Positions 17,289 to 28,990 of a DNA stretch of 64,000 nucleotides are shown here, piece by piece. The position numbers and the translations under genes are program-made. The notes below the pieces were generated by a model, which was not told the origin of the DNA, searched no databases, and saw only the letters and a program-made list of their open reading frames with translations. Numbering within the stretch: position 1 is the first letter of the stretch; each line of letters begins with the position of its first letter. The stretch lies in NCBI RefSeq assembly GCF_024199845.1, contig NZ_JANADO010000001.1, positions 3,906,001 through 3,970,000 on the forward strand, in the 5' to 3' direction. This DNA comes from Bradyrhizobium sp. CCGB12. GTDB taxonomy: Bacteria; Pseudomonadota; Alphaproteobacteria; Rhizobiales; Xanthobacteraceae.

Positions 17289-18804
17289 CGAGATGCTCCA
17301 TCCCCGTGGCAAGCGCCATGATGTCTTCCTGGTTCAACGCCGCCGTTTCGGTTCGTCTGACCTCGCCCGCAACAAGTCCCGACCGCATCACGATGACGCG
17401 ATCGCAGATGCCGATGATCTCGGGAAGATCGGACGAGATGACGAGGATCGCGGTGCCGGCCTTGGCCAGATTGTCGATGATCGAATAGATCTCGGACTTG
17501 GCGCCGACGTCGACGCCCCGCGTCGGCTCGTCGAGGATCAGGACCTTTGGCGCAATGGCGAGAAGCCGCGACAAGAGCACCTTCTGCTGGTTGCCGCCGG
17601 AGAGGCCACCGGCGGGGACGCCGACATCGGCGGCGCGAATGCTGAGCCCCGCGAAGGCCCGGTCGGCGCGCTCGCGCGCCTTGTCGCGATCCAGGAACCA
17701 GCCGAGCTTCGCATCGCGCGCGAGCACAGCGAGATTGATGTTGTCCAGACATGACATGTCGAGAAACAGGCCGAGCGCCTTCCTGTCTTCCGTCAGATAG
17801 GCAATGCCGGCCTCGAGTGCCGCGCCGGGACTACGGATGTCGATCGGGTGGCCTTCAAGTTCGAGACGGCCCGACGTTCTCGGTGCCGCGCCGATGATGA
17901 GATGTGCAAGTTCGGTGCGGCCGGCGCCGATCAGGCCGGCAAGCCCCACCACCTCGCCCGCATGCACGGTGAGCGAGCACCCCTTGACGCGCTGGCCGTC
18001 GGCCATGTCGATGGCCGCGAGCACGGGATGCCCTCGCCCCGCCTCCGGATCGTGATCCTTCTTGTAGAACGAGGAGACGTCACGCCCAACCATCAGCCGA
18101 ACGATGGTGTCGGCGCGGATCTCGGGCTTGTCGAGCGACCCGACCAGCCGGCCGTCGCGCAGCACGGTAACTCGGTCGCCGAGCGCATAGACCTCGTCCA
18201 TGCGATGCGAGATGTAGATGATGGCAAGCCCCTCGGAGCGAAGCTGGCGGATCAGCGCGAACAGCCGCGCGCTCTCGCCGGCCGACAACGCGGTGGTCGG
18301 CTCATCCATGATCAGGATTTTTGATCTTGCGTGCAGCGCACGCGCGATCTCGACCAGTTGCCGCTGGCCCATGGAGAGATGCGCCACCAGCGTCGACGGC
18401 AGGAAGTCCGCGCCCAGCCGTTTCAGGATCGGGCCGACGCCCTCGCGCATGGCGCCCCGCGCCAGCAAACCCGATTGCGATATCTCCCGGCCGAGATAGA
18501 TATTCTCGGCAACGCTGAGATTGGGAGCCAATGACAGCTCCTGGTAGATGATGGAGATGCCCGCGGCGCGGCCGCCGAGCGGACCTTCGATCCGCACCGG
18601 GCTTCCTTCGATACGGATCTCGCCGCCGGGATCTGGCGTGTAAGCGCCGGACAGGATCTTCATCAGCGTCGACTTTCCGGCGCCGTTCTCACCCATCAGG
18701 GCATGAATTTCGCCGGCATAGACGGTGAGATCGACCGAGCGCAGCGCCTTGATGCCGAAGAAGGATTTTGAGACCCCACGCATCTCGAGGATCGGATCGT
18801 TCAT
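17281..18804 (-). CDS. Sugar ABC transporter ATP-binding protein, two nucleotide-binding domains (RbsA-like)
   Basis: The 507-residue protein has tandem ABC domains. The first has Walker [10 protein letters not shown] (about 38-46), signature [15 protein letters not shown] and Walker B ILIMDEPT. The second has the degenerate P-loop [10 protein letters not shown] and signature LSGGNQQKV typical of RbsA/MglA. It drives carbohydrate import with the permease and binding protein that follow. It starts 130 bases after the kinase stop. Confidence 0.9.
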   Translation of the reverse strand: MNDPILEMRGVSKSFFGIKALRSVDLTVYAGEIHALMGENGAGKSTLMKILSGAYTPDPGGEIRIEGSPVRIEGPLGGRAAGISIIYQELSLAPNLSVAENIYLGREISQSGLLARGAMREGVGPILKRLGADFLPSTLVAHLSMGQRQLVEIARALHARSKILIMDEPTTALSAGESARLFALIRQLRSEGLAIIYISHRMDEVYALGDRVTVLRDGRLVGSLDKPEIRADTIVRLMVGRDVSSFYKKDHDPEAGRGHPVLAAIDMADGQRVKGCSLTVHAGEVVGLAGLIGAGRTELAHLIIGAAPRTSGRLELEGHPIDIRSPGAALEAGIAYLTEDRKALGLFLDMSCLDNINLAVLARDAKLGWFLDRDKARERADRAFAGLSIRAADVGVPAGGLSGGNQQKVLLSRLLAIAPKVLILDEPTRGVDVGAKSEIYSIIDNLAKAGTAILVISSDLPEIIGICDRVIVMRSGLVAGEVRRTETAALNQEDIMALATGMEHLDA

Positions 18805-18934
18805 CGTGCCTCCCGGCGCACAATGCGTTTCCCACCCGCGTCTCGATCTTCTTGTCAGCGCGGCTCACGCATTAAACAAAAGGCCGCGGCACAGGGCAAT
18901 ACCGAACATACGAGAATTCGACGTCGAGGCGATG

Positions 18935-20380
18935 CTAGTGGCGCGGCCGATACAGTTCGCGCCACGCGGGAAGCCGCTCGGCATAGGCTTCGGTCAGCCT
19001 GGCGTCAGGTTCAAACGTCTCGATGCGCTGCGGCCGCGTGCACACGGCGGCAATTGCCTCACCCGTGACAGCAAGCCGCCCCAATCTCGCCGCACCGAAC
19101 GCCGCGCCGGCCTCACCTCCGGCGAAGCGATGGATCGGGATATTCAGCACGTTGGCCAGCACCGAGAGCCAGAACCGGGACCGCGAACCGCCGCCGATGG
19201 CATCGGCTTCCGTGATCGCAATACCGGCATCCGCGAGCGCGTCGCGGCAATCGGCAAGCGCGAAGGCAACGCCTTCGAGCACCGCCTGCACGATCATCCC
19301 GCGATCGGTGCCATGGCTTAAACCATCGAGCATGCCGCGCACGAGGGGATCGTCATGCGGCGTCCGCTCACCTGCGAGGTAAGGCAGGAAGCTCACGGGC
19401 GACGGCGCCTGCGGGCGCAAGCCAAGCGGCGCCAGCAGCTCGGCCTCGGCGACGCCAAACAGACGCGCGATCCAGGCGAGGCACGAGGCGGCCGAGAGGA
19501 TCGCGCCGGCCTGGATCCATATGTCGGGAATGGCGTGGCAGAACGTGTGCACGATGCGATCGGGGTTTGCGGCAATCCTGTTGGTCGGTGCCATGAGGGC
19601 ACCGGAGGTTCCCAGTGACAGGAATGCCGTTCCCGGCCGGATCGCGCCGATGCCGACGGCGCCCGCCGGATTGTCGCCGGCGCCGCCCGCGATCACCGGC
19701 TGTCCGGTCATGCCCCAGCGTCGCGCGAGCTCGCTGCGCAATGTCGTTGCGGGCGCGCATCCCTCGACCAGACGCGGCATGTGATTGCGCGACAGGCCGG
19801 TCGCTGCCAACGCTGCGTCCGACCAGTCACGGCGCGCGGCGTCGAGCCACAGCGTCCCCGATGCATCCGAAACGTCCTCGATGGCCTCGCCGCTCAGCAC
19901 CAGGCGCAAATAGGCCTTTGGAAGCAGAACGAGCTTCGCCGCCGCGAAAATGGCAGGCTCGTGCGTCGCGATCCAGAGCAGCTTCGGCGCGGTGAATCCC
20001 GGCATCGCTTTGTTACCCGTCGTCGCGCGTAAGGCGGGCCAGCGCTGCTCCAGGATACGGCACTCGGCCGCCGAGCGTCCGTCGTTCCAGAGAATGCAGG
20101 GCCGCAAGGGTTTTAGGCTCGCATCGAGCAGCGTGGCGCCGTGCATCTGGCCGGACAGTCCGATGCCTTTGACCAAAGCCAGCGCGCCGGCATGTGTCGC
20201 TTTCAAAGCATCCAGCGTGGCAAAGGTTGCATCGATCCACTGCGCGGGGTCTTGCTCGCTATAGCCTGATTGAGGCGAGGCGGTCGCGAGCGGCCGGCTC
20301 TCGCTTGCGACCACGCGCTGGGCATCGTCGACGAGAACGGTCTTGACCGCCGAGGTGCCGAGATCGATGCCGAGATACAT
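18935..20380 (-). CDS. xylB: Xylulokinase-like FGGY carbohydrate kinase
   Basis: The 481-residue product begins MYLGIDLGTSAVKT (phosphate-1 motif). It continues with GLSGQMHGATLLD and CILWNDGR, typical of xylulokinases, and the catalytic Asp is in GGAGDNPAGAVG. The start at 20380 is set by the fold; an open extension to 20494 overlaps the LysR gene. It would phosphorylate D-xylulose or a similar ketose imported by the ABC system encoded next. True substrate may be another ketose, as FGGY specificity is hard to read. Confidence 0.82.
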   Translation of the reverse strand: MYLGIDLGTSAVKTVLVDDAQRVVASESRPLATASPQSGYSEQDPAQWIDATFATLDALKATHAGALALVKGIGLSGQMHGATLLDASLKPLRPCILWNDGRSAAECRILEQRWPALRATTGNKAMPGFTAPKLLWIATHEPAIFAAAKLVLLPKAYLRLVLSGEAIEDVSDASGTLWLDAARRDWSDAALAATGLSRNHMPRLVEGCAPATTLRSELARRWGMTGQPVIAGGAGDNPAGAVGIGAIRPGTAFLSLGTSGALMAPTNRIAANPDRIVHTFCHAIPDIWIQAGAILSAASCLAWIARLFGVAEAELLAPLGLRPQAPSPVSFLPYLAGERTPHDDPLVRGMLDGLSHGTDRGMIVQAVLEGVAFALADCRDALADAGIAITEADAIGGGSRSRFWLSVLANVLNIPIHRFAGGEAGAAFGAARLGRLAVTGEAIAAVCTRPQRIETFEPDARLTEAYAERLPAWRELYRPRH

Positions 20381-20393
20381 GAGTGCTTCCCGT

Positions 20394-21317
20394 TCACTTC
20401 GCCGCGTCGATCCAGATCCCCGGCTCCGAATGCTCGCGGATGTGGCTGACCAGGAAGTCTGAAAAGACCCTGATCTTGGCGGGCAGCCGGACACGATTTT
20501 GATAAGCGATGTTCATGGTGAGCAGCGGCAGCTCCCACCCCATCAGGACGGGCACCAGCCGGCCTGCCGCGATATCGCCCTGCACGATGTAAAGCGGCTG
20601 GATCAGGATGCCGAGCCCTGCGCGCGCTGCACCACAGATGATCTGGCCGTCATTGCTGTCGAGCGTCGGCGCGATCCGGACCGTCTGCGTCGTGCTGCCC
20701 TGGCTCAGCCGGAGCGAATAGGGATCATTGGCGAGATTGTAGATCAGCATGTTGTGGCGGGCGAGATCGGCGGGATGCTCCGGCCGGCCGTGCTTCTCCA
20801 GGTAGGACGGAGCCGCCGCGAGCACGCGATGCATCTGGCCGATGCGGCGGACGATGATATTGGAATCCGGCTCGTGCTCGCGCGTGCGGATCGCAACGTC
20901 GATGCCGGCCTCGATGAAGTCCAGATAGCGGTTGGCGCTGATGATCTGCACGCTGAGATCAGGATAGAGCGCGCGGAAGGCCGGCAGCATCGGCGCGAGA
21001 TAGATCATCGCGAAGGACAGCGAGCTCGTCACGCGCAGCATGCCCTTCGGCGATAGCGCGCGGTCGGAGACAGCGTCCTCGGCCTCGGCGAGCTCGTTCA
21101 AGAGCGTGCTGCAACGCTGCAGGAGTTCCTGCCCCGCTTCGGTCAGCCATTGCCGGCGCGTGTTGCGCTCGATCAGCCGGACCGCGAGGCGATCCTCCAG
21201 CGCGCTGAGATGACGGCTGGCGGCCGCGTTCGACATCCGCAGGATTTCGGCAGCTTTGGAAAGACTGCCGAGTTCAGCGGTTTTGGAGAAGACCTCGAGT
21301 TGGAGCAGACGGTCCAT
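20394..21317 (-). CDS. LysR-family transcriptional regulator
   Basis: The 307-residue protein has an N-terminal winged HTH (FSKTAELGSLSKAAEILRMSNAAASRHLSALEDRL, shown here in short: residues 9-43) and a LysR effector domain starting near residue 90 (GMLRVTSSLSFA). It ends 13 bases before the kinase start, so it is co-oriented with the sugar operon. It also sits divergently to the hydroxyquinol operon, separated by 107 bases, the usual layout of a LysR activator and its target. Which of the two operons it controls is not decidable from sequence. Confidence 0.87.
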   Translation of the reverse strand: MDRLLQLEVFSKTAELGSLSKAAEILRMSNAAASRHLSALEDRLAVRLIERNTRRQWLTEAGQELLQRCSTLLNELAEAEDAVSDRALSPKGMLRVTSSLSFAMIYLAPMLPAFRALYPDLSVQIISANRYLDFIEAGIDVAIRTREHEPDSNIIVRRIGQMHRVLAAAPSYLEKHGRPEHPADLARHNMLIYNLANDPYSLRLSQGSTTQTVRIAPTLDSNDGQIICGAARAGLGILIQPLYIVQGDIAAGRLVPVLMGWELPLLTMNIAYQNRVRLPAKIRVFSDFLVSHIREHSEPGIWIDAAK

Positions 21318-21424
21318 TTTTGCAGGATGAGGAAAAGAGACTTACAAATTTTGACCTTTATTTCCGATTTCTGCAAGGCAAAATGGCGCCAACGAAGCAT
21401 AATCGCAGGCGAGGAAATCAGGAA
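21318..21424. promoter_or_regulatory. Divergent promoter region, LysR gene and hydroxyquinol operon
   Basis: This 107-base gap is clearly richer in A+T than its surroundings and must hold promoters for both directions unless transcription comes from further away. A TTGACC hexamer at 21351-21356 could serve as a -35 element for the plus strand. Matching TTGCAG (21320-21325) and CTGCAA (21371-21376) face each other. No single LysR site stands out. Confidence 0.4.
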
Positions 21425-21748
21425 ATGTCGGGCCCGATCAGGCACATCGTGATGTGGCGGCTGCGCGGGGAGACCCCCGAGGAGCGCTCCGCCGCCCGGG
21501 TCAAGGTCAAGACCCTGTTCGAGGGCCTCAAGGGCCGAATCGACGGCCTCACCCATATCGAAGTCGGCATGGACGTCAGCGCGGTCGACTACGCCTGCGA
21601 CGTGGTGCTGTTCTCCGAATTCACCGACCAGGCCGCGCTCAGCGCCTATGCCAACCACCCGGAACATCTGCGCGTGCGCGAGGCGCTGGGCGACTTGCGG
21701 ATCGGACGCTTCCAGGTCGATTATCCCATCAAAGAGACCGGCGCATGA
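21425..21748 (+). CDS. Dabb (stress-responsive A/B barrel) domain protein
   Basis: The 107-residue protein starts IRHIVMWRLRGETPEE and has the Dabb pattern of a dimeric ferredoxin-like barrel, with VVLFSEFTDQAALSAYANHPEHLRV in the second half (positions 63-87). Such proteins are common in aromatic catabolic operons, sometimes as small cyclases, decarboxylases or accessory proteins. The ATG at 21425 begins the operon, and its stop overlaps the next start by ATGA. Function in this pathway is unknown. Confidence 0.8.
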   Translation: MSGPIRHIVMWRLRGETPEERSAARVKVKTLFEGLKGRIDGLTHIEVGMDVSAVDYACDVVLFSEFTDQAALSAYANHPEHLRVREALGDLRIGRFQVDYPIKETGA

Positions 21749-22824
21749 TCGGTTCGTTCACCTTTGAAAACCTGCCCTGCCGCGTCGTGTTCGGCAGCGG
21801 AACGCTTGCCTCCGCCAAGGCTGAAGTCGAGCGGCTCGGCGGCAAGCGCGCGCTGGTGCTGACGACGCCGCAGCAAGAGGCGCAGGGCAAGAGCCTAGGA
21901 ACCGCGCTCGGCCCGCACTATGCCGGCATCTTCCCGGGCGCCACCATGCATACGCCGGTCGAGGTCACGGAACGTGCACTCGCGGCGATGAAGGCGTGCG
22001 ATGCCGACTGCGTCGTCTCGCTCGGCGGCGGCTCGACCACCGGCCTCGGCAAGGCGCTCGCCTTACGCACCGGCGTCAACCAGCTCTGCATTCCCACCAC
22101 CTATGCCGGCTCGGAGATGACGCCGATCGTCGGCCAGACCGAGAACGGGTTGAAGACCACGGTGCGCGACGCCGCCGTGCTGCCGGAGACCGTGATCTAC
22201 GATGTCGATCTGACCTTGACGCTGCCGGCGAGCCTGGCCGCGACATCCGGCATCAACGCGATCGCCCATGCGGTGGAAGCGCTCTATGCGCGCGATTCCA
22301 ATCCCGTGACCTCGCTGATGGCGGAAGAAGGCATCCGCGCGCTGGCCCGCGCCCTGCCCGCCATCGCTGCCAAGAGCGACGACCGCGAGGCGCGCACCGA
22401 AGCACTCTATGGCGCATGGCTGTGCGGCGTCTGCCTCGGCACGGTCGGCATGGCGCTGCATCACAAGCTCTGCCACACGCTCGGCGGCACCTTCGATCTG
22501 CCGCACGCCGAAACGCACACCATCGTGCTGCCGCATGCGCTGGCCTACAACGCACCGGCCGTGCCCGACGCGATGGCGCGCGTCGCGCGCGCGATCGGCG
22601 CGGCCGATGCATCGCAAGGACTGTTCGAACTTGCGAAGCGACTGGGTGCGAAGCTCGCGCTACGCGACGTCGGCATGCCCGAGAACGGAATCGACAAGGC
22701 GGCCGATCTTGCGGTGACAAACGCCTACTGGAATCCGCGTCCGCTCGAACGAAACGCCATTCGTGACTTGATCGCGCGCGCCTGGGCCGGCGAGCCGCCT
22801 GTTACCATCAAAGCTGCGGCTTGA
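21745..22824 (+). CDS. Maleylacetate reductase (iron-containing alcohol dehydrogenase family)
   Basis: The 359-residue enzyme has the features of maleylacetate reductases: an N-terminal FENLPCRVVFGSGTL, the NAD(P) site SLGGGSTTGLGKALAL, PTTYAGSEMTPIVGQTE, and the metal-site region HHKLCHTLGGTFDLPHAETH. It reduces maleylacetate to 3-oxoadipate, the step after ring cleavage of hydroxyquinol. The start overlaps the Dabb stop (ATGA). The cognate dioxygenase gene is three genes downstream, which supports the assignment. Confidence 0.88.
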   Translation: MIGSFTFENLPCRVVFGSGTLASAKAEVERLGGKRALVLTTPQQEAQGKSLGTALGPHYAGIFPGATMHTPVEVTERALAAMKACDADCVVSLGGGSTTGLGKALALRTGVNQLCIPTTYAGSEMTPIVGQTENGLKTTVRDAAVLPETVIYDVDLTLTLPASLAATSGINAIAHAVEALYARDSNPVTSLMAEEGIRALARALPAIAAKSDDREARTEALYGAWLCGVCLGTVGMALHHKLCHTLGGTFDLPHAETHTIVLPHALAYNAPAVPDAMARVARAIGAADASQGLFELAKRLGAKLALRDVGMPENGIDKAADLAVTNAYWNPRPLERNAIRDLIARAWAGEPPVTIKAAA

Positions 22825-22828
22825 AGCG

Positions 22829-24193
22829 ATGCGGCGCACGCTGATCAAATCCGCCACCGTCATCAGCATGGATGACGCGATCGGCGATCTCAACACCGGC
22901 GACGTGCTGGTCGAGGGCAATCGCATCGTCGATGTGCGCCCATCGATAGACGTCGCAGCCGACACCGAGATCGTCGAGGGTACCGGCCGCATCGTCATCC
23001 CCGGCCTGATCAACGCGCACATGCACACCTGGCAGACGGGCTTGCGCGGCTATGCCGCGAACTGGACGCTGCTCGAATATTTCCGTCGTATGCATGCCGG
23101 GCTCGCGACCGTGTTCCGGCCCGATGACATCCACATCGCAACCCTCGTCGGCGCGCTGAACCAGATCAATTGCGGCACGACCACACTCGTTGACTGGTGC
23201 CACAACAACCCGACGCCCGATCATACCGACGCCGCCGTACGAGGCCTGATTGAGAGCGGCATCCGCGCCGCCTTCTTCCACGGCTCGCCGAAGCCCGAGC
23301 CGAAACCGGGTGAGCCGCATTTCTCAGAAGTGCCGCACCCGCGCCGCGAGGTCGAGCGGCTGCTCGCAGGTCCCCTTGCCGATCGCGACGGCCTCGTCAC
23401 GCTGGGGCTCGCCATTCTCGGCCCACACTATTCGACCCTCGACGTCGCCATGCACGATTTCCGCCTGGCGCGCGAGCTCAAGCTGATCGCATCGATGCAC
23501 CAGGGCGGCGGTCCGGCCAAGACGCCTGGCGGCTGGGAAAAGCTGATCGAGGCGGGTCTCGTCGGGGCCGGCGTCAACATCGTGCATGGTAACGACCTGC
23601 CCGATGAACTGCTCGGCCGGATGGTCGATCTCGGTGTGTCGTTCTCGGTGACGCCGGAGAACGAGATGATCCAGGGCCATGGCTTTCCCATCACCGGACG
23701 CCTCCTAAAGCGCGGCGTTCGGCCGACGATCGGCATTGATCTCGAATCCGTGCTGGCCGGCGATCTCTTCTCCGCCGCCCGCGTGGCGCTTTCGATGCAG
23801 CGGGCGCTCGACAATGCGGAGTCGCGGCAAGCGAGCGGCACGATTCCGGCGACAACCACAATTCCCGTGCGCGAAGCGCTGCGCTGGATCACAACAGAGG
23901 GCGCCCGCATGCTCGGCCGCGAGCACCAGATCGGCTCGCTGACCCCGGGCAAGCTCGCCGACCTCGTCATCATCAACGCCTCCGACCTCAACCTCTTCCC
24001 GGTGCACGATCCCGTCGCAACCGTCGTGATGCAGACCAGCCTCGCCAACATCGATGCCGTCATGATCGGCGGCGCCTGGAAGAAGAGGAATGGCCAATTG
24101 CTGGTCGACGGGCTGGAGACGAAGAAGAAGCTGCTCGCACAATCCGGCCAGCGACTGGTGCGAGACATCGAACGACAGGGACGCGCTGCCTGA
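22829..24193 (+). CDS. ATZ/TRZ-type amidohydrolase (deaminase/dechlorinase family)
   Basis: The 454-residue metal-dependent hydrolase has the HxH metal motif in NAHMHTWQTGL (about 62-72), further metal ligands in SMHQGGG and a NIVHGNDLP segment, and the C-terminal GSLTPGKLADLVII. This is the cytosine deaminase / atrazine chlorohydrolase / 8-oxoguanine deaminase group, which removes amino or chloro groups from N-heterocycles. Its presence between maleylacetate reductase and hydroxyquinol dioxygenase suggests the imported compound loses an amino or other leaving group before ring cleavage. The substrate is unknown. Confidence 0.8.
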   Translation: MRRTLIKSATVISMDDAIGDLNTGDVLVEGNRIVDVRPSIDVAADTEIVEGTGRIVIPGLINAHMHTWQTGLRGYAANWTLLEYFRRMHAGLATVFRPDDIHIATLVGALNQINCGTTTLVDWCHNNPTPDHTDAAVRGLIESGIRAAFFHGSPKPEPKPGEPHFSEVPHPRREVERLLAGPLADRDGLVTLGLAILGPHYSTLDVAMHDFRLARELKLIASMHQGGGPAKTPGGWEKLIEAGLVGAGVNIVHGNDLPDELLGRMVDLGVSFSVTPENEMIQGHGFPITGRLLKRGVRPTIGIDLESVLAGDLFSAARVALSMQRALDNAESRQASGTIPATTTIPVREALRWITTEGARMLGREHQIGSLTPGKLADLVIINASDLNLFPVHDPVATVVMQTSLANIDAVMIGGAWKKRNGQLLVDGLETKKKLLAQSGQRLVRDIERQGRAA

Positions 24194-24214
24194 CGGCGCC
24201 AACGGACAAGAACA

Positions 24215-25117
24215 ATGACAGACATTTCGAAAAAGGTCGCTTTCATCGGGATCGGCAAGATGGGCCTGCCGATGTCGATGCTCGTCGCCAAAGCCGGCTA
24301 TGCCGTCACCGCGTTCGACCAGAGCGCGGCGCGGACCAACGAGGCGCGCGCGCAAGGCATCTCGATTGCCGCTTCGCCGGCCGAGGCCGTGAGCGGCAAG
24401 ACGGCTGTCGTCACGTCCCTGCCTGATGACGCTGCCTTGCGCGGTGCGCTGCTTGACACCACCGGCCTCATCGCCGCGATGACGCCGGGAGCTGTTCTGA
24501 TCGAAACCAGTACCGTGAGTGTCGAGGCCTCGAGCGAAGTTGCGGCCGCAGCCCAGGCGCGCGGAATCACCTATCTTCGCTCGCCGGTCTCCGGCAATGC
24601 CAGCATCGTGCACACGGGCGCGCTGACCTGCTTCGTATCAGGACCCAAAGAAGCCTTCGAGAACACAAAGCCGCTATTCGCAACATTCACCCGCGCACAG
24701 ACCTATCTCGGGCCCGGCGAAGAGGCCCGCTACGCAAAACTCTCGGTCAATCTGATGATCGCGGTATCGGCGGCGATGATGGCCGAGAGCCTAGCGCTGG
24801 CGCGCAAGGGCGGCATCGCCTGGCAGGACATCTTGAAGGTGCTCGACGACAGCGCGGTGGCCTCTCCGATGGTGAAGTACAAGACCGCGCCGCTGCGGAC
24901 CCGCGATTTCGAGTCCACCTTCTCCTGCAGGCAGATGGCCAAGGACCTCGATCTCATCCTCGGCGCCGGCCATGCCGTTGGCGTGCCACTTCAGCTCGCA
25001 GCCCAGGTGCGCGAGACCTATGGATCGCTGGTCGCACAAGGCGACGGCGATACCGACTTCATCGCGACCGTCAAACATCTGGAACGGTTGTCCGGGCTCG
25101 GCGAACCCAAACTCTGA
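24215..25117 (+). CDS. NAD(P)-dependent beta-hydroxyacid dehydrogenase (HIBADH family)
   Basis: The 300-residue protein starts with the Rossmann motif VAFIGIGKMGLPMSMLVAKAG, has the substrate-binding PVSGN region near residue 127 and the catalytic lysine in YAKLSVNLM (about 171). The family oxidises beta-hydroxyacids or reduces semialdehydes, for example 3-hydroxyisobutyrate, tartronate semialdehyde or sulfolactaldehyde. It probably handles a side chain or fragment of the operon's substrate. Specific function is not readable. Confidence 0.82.
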   Translation: MTDISKKVAFIGIGKMGLPMSMLVAKAGYAVTAFDQSAARTNEARAQGISIAASPAEAVSGKTAVVTSLPDDAALRGALLDTTGLIAAMTPGAVLIETSTVSVEASSEVAAAAQARGITYLRSPVSGNASIVHTGALTCFVSGPKEAFENTKPLFATFTRAQTYLGPGEEARYAKLSVNLMIAVSAAMMAESLALARKGGIAWQDILKVLDDSAVASPMVKYKTAPLRTRDFESTFSCRQMAKDLDLILGAGHAVGVPLQLAAQVRETYGSLVAQGDGDTDFIATVKHLERLSGLGEPKL

Positions 25118-25132
25118 TCGGCGGAGGCACCT

Positions 25133-26017
25133 ATGCGTAACTTCAACGAGAACACGATCACGGACGCGGTGCTGGGGCGGATCGCGGGCGCCACCGACCC
25201 GCGTATCAAGCAGGTCAGCGAGGCCTTGGTACGCCATCTTCACGCTTTCGTCCGCGAGGTGCGGCCGACCCAGAAGGAATGGGAATACGGCATCGATTTC
25301 CTGACCCGCACCGGGCACATGTGCGACGACAAGCGCCAGGAGTTCATCTTGCTGTCGGATACGCTCGGCGTCTCCATGCTGGTCGATGCCATCAACCATC
25401 CGGTGCCGGAAGGCGCAACCGAGACCACGGTGCTCGGCCCATTCTTCGTCCAGGCCGCGCCGGAGAAGGACAGCGGCGCCGACATCTCCGGCCCGATGGA
25501 GGGCGATCCGATGCTGGTCTCCGGCTCGGTCTCGACCGTCGACGGAAAGCCGCTTGCGGGCGCCATCGTCGACGTCTGGCATTCCGACGATGACGGCTAT
25601 TACGACGTGCAGCAGCTCGACGACATCGGCGATCTCGCGATGCGCGCGCGCTTCCACACCGACGCTAGCGGCCGTTTCCATTTCTGGTCGATCAAGCCTG
25701 CGGCTTATCCCATTCCGCATGATGGCCCGGTCGGCGAGATGCTGGAGGTCCAGGGCCGCCATCCCTGGCGGCCCGCGCATGTGCACTTCATGATCTCGGC
25801 GCCCGGCTTCGAGCAGCTGGTGACCCACGTGTTCGTGGCCGGCGACCAATATCTCGATAGCGACGTGGTGTTCGGCGTCAAGGACAGCCTGATTCGGGAG
25901 TTCGTCCGTCAGCCCGCCGGCCGTGCGCCGGATGGTCGCATGGTGGACAGCGCGTATTTTCATCTCAACTATGATTTCGGCCTGAAGCAGCTCGCGAGCA
26001 ACGCGAGAGCCGCTTAA
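25133..26017 (+). CDS. Hydroxyquinol 1,2-dioxygenase (intradiol ring cleavage)
   Basis: The 294-residue non-haem iron(III) enzyme carries the four intradiol ligands Tyr157 (GYYDVQ), Tyr192 (AAYPIP), His216 and His218 (RPAHVHF). The N-terminal dimerisation region with KRQEFILLSDTLGVSMLVDA resembles hydroxyquinol rather than catechol dioxygenases. It opens hydroxyquinol (1,2,4-trihydroxybenzene) to maleylacetate, which the reductase encoded at 21745 converts to 3-oxoadipate. Chlorinated or methylated hydroxyquinols are alternative substrates. Confidence 0.88.
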   Translation: MRNFNENTITDAVLGRIAGATDPRIKQVSEALVRHLHAFVREVRPTQKEWEYGIDFLTRTGHMCDDKRQEFILLSDTLGVSMLVDAINHPVPEGATETTVLGPFFVQAAPEKDSGADISGPMEGDPMLVSGSVSTVDGKPLAGAIVDVWHSDDDGYYDVQQLDDIGDLAMRARFHTDASGRFHFWSIKPAAYPIPHDGPVGEMLEVQGRHPWRPAHVHFMISAPGFEQLVTHVFVAGDQYLDSDVVFGVKDSLIREFVRQPAGRAPDGRMVDSAYFHLNYDFGLKQLASNARAA

Positions 26018-26072
26018 GCTGAACGACGGACCAAACAAGAGTCCGGCAACAGGGAGCAGACGGGAGCTGAGG

Positions 26073-27463
26073 ATGGGACCGCGGGTCAGCACAAGCATAT
26101 TGGCCGAGCGCCTCAACGGCATGATCGGCTCGCGCGCGAGCGTCGCGCGCGGCGTGCTCGATCAGCATGGGCAGAGCGAGTCGCATTACCGCAACCTACC
26201 GCCCGACATCGTCGTCTTCCCCGAGACCACGCAGGAGGTCGCCGAAATCGTGAAACTGTGCGCCGGCACGGGCATGCCGATCGTCCCGTTCGGCGCCGGC
26301 ACCTCGCTCGAAGGCAATGCGGCCGCCGTCGCCGGCGGCGTCTGCTTCGACTTTGCACGCATGAACAAGGTGCTGACAGTGCACGACAGCGACATGGATG
26401 TCGTGGTGCAGCCCGGCATTACGCGCAAGCAGCTCAATGCGGAGCTGCGCAATACAGGCCTGTTCTTCCCGATCGACCCCGGCGCCGACGCCTCGATCGG
26501 CGGCATGACGTCGACGCGTGCGTCCGGCACCATGGCCGTGCGCTACGGCACCATGAAGGACAACGTCATGGCGCTCGAGGTGGTGCTGGCCGACGGCCGC
26601 GTGATCCGGACCGCCAAACGCGCGCGCAAATCGGCCGCCGGCTACGACCTGACCCGCATGTTCGTGGGTGCCGAGGGCACGCTGGGCGTCATCACCGAGG
26701 TCACGCTGAAGGTGCACCCGGTGCCGCAGGCGATCTCGGCCGCGGTCTGCAGCTTCGATACCCTGCACGATGCCGTGGACACCGCCATCTCCGTGATCCA
26801 GTCCGCAATCCCGGTGGCACGCATCGAGCTGCTCGACGACGTCATGATGCGCGGCATCAACGCCTACGCCAAGCTCGGTTATCGGGAGGCCCCCACTCTG
26901 TTCTTCGAATTCCACGGCTCCGAAACCTCCGTCGCCGAGCAGGCCGAGGCCGCCCAGGCGATCGCCGCCGATCATGGCGGCCACGGCTTTGCCTGGGCCA
27001 AGGCCGCGGAAGACCGCAGCCGGCTCTGGCACGCCCGCGACAACACGCTCTATGCCGGCCTCGGCCTGCGACCCGGCGCACGTGCAGTAATCACCGATGT
27101 CTGCGTGCCGATCTCGCGGCTCGCGGAATGCCTGACCGAGACGCGCCGCGATGCGGACGAGCACGGCTTCACCGCGCCGATCGTCGGCCACGTCGGCGAC
27201 GGCAATTTCCACATGCTGATCCTGATCGATCCGGCAAAGCCCGAGGAGGCCGAAGGCGCCAAGGCGCTCCAGGCCCGCATGGTCGCCCGCGCCATCGCCA
27301 TGGACGGCACCTGCACCGGCGAGCACGGCATCGGGCTCGGCAAGATCGACTATCTCACCGATGAGCTCGGTGAGGCCGTGGACGTGATGCGGCAGGTCAA
27401 GCAAGCCCTCGATCCTGATGGACTGATGAATCCCGGAAAGATCTTTGCCAGCGGAGCGCGGGC

Positions 27464-27467
<4 letters not shown>
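26073..27467 (+). CDS. FAD-linked 2-hydroxyacid dehydrogenase (GlcD/D-lactate dehydrogenase family)
   Basis: The 464-residue flavoprotein has a PCMH-type FAD domain (VPFGAGTSLEGNAAA near 70-84, PGADASIGGM) and the C-terminal signature GEHGIGLGK. It oxidises a D-2-hydroxyacid such as D-lactate or glycolate. In this operon it may work with the beta-hydroxyacid dehydrogenase on a side chain released from the aromatic substrate. Its stop overlaps the start of the ABC ATPase gene by four bases. Confidence 0.83.
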
Positions 27468-28982
<1,515 letters not shown>

Positions 28983-28990
<8 letters not shown>

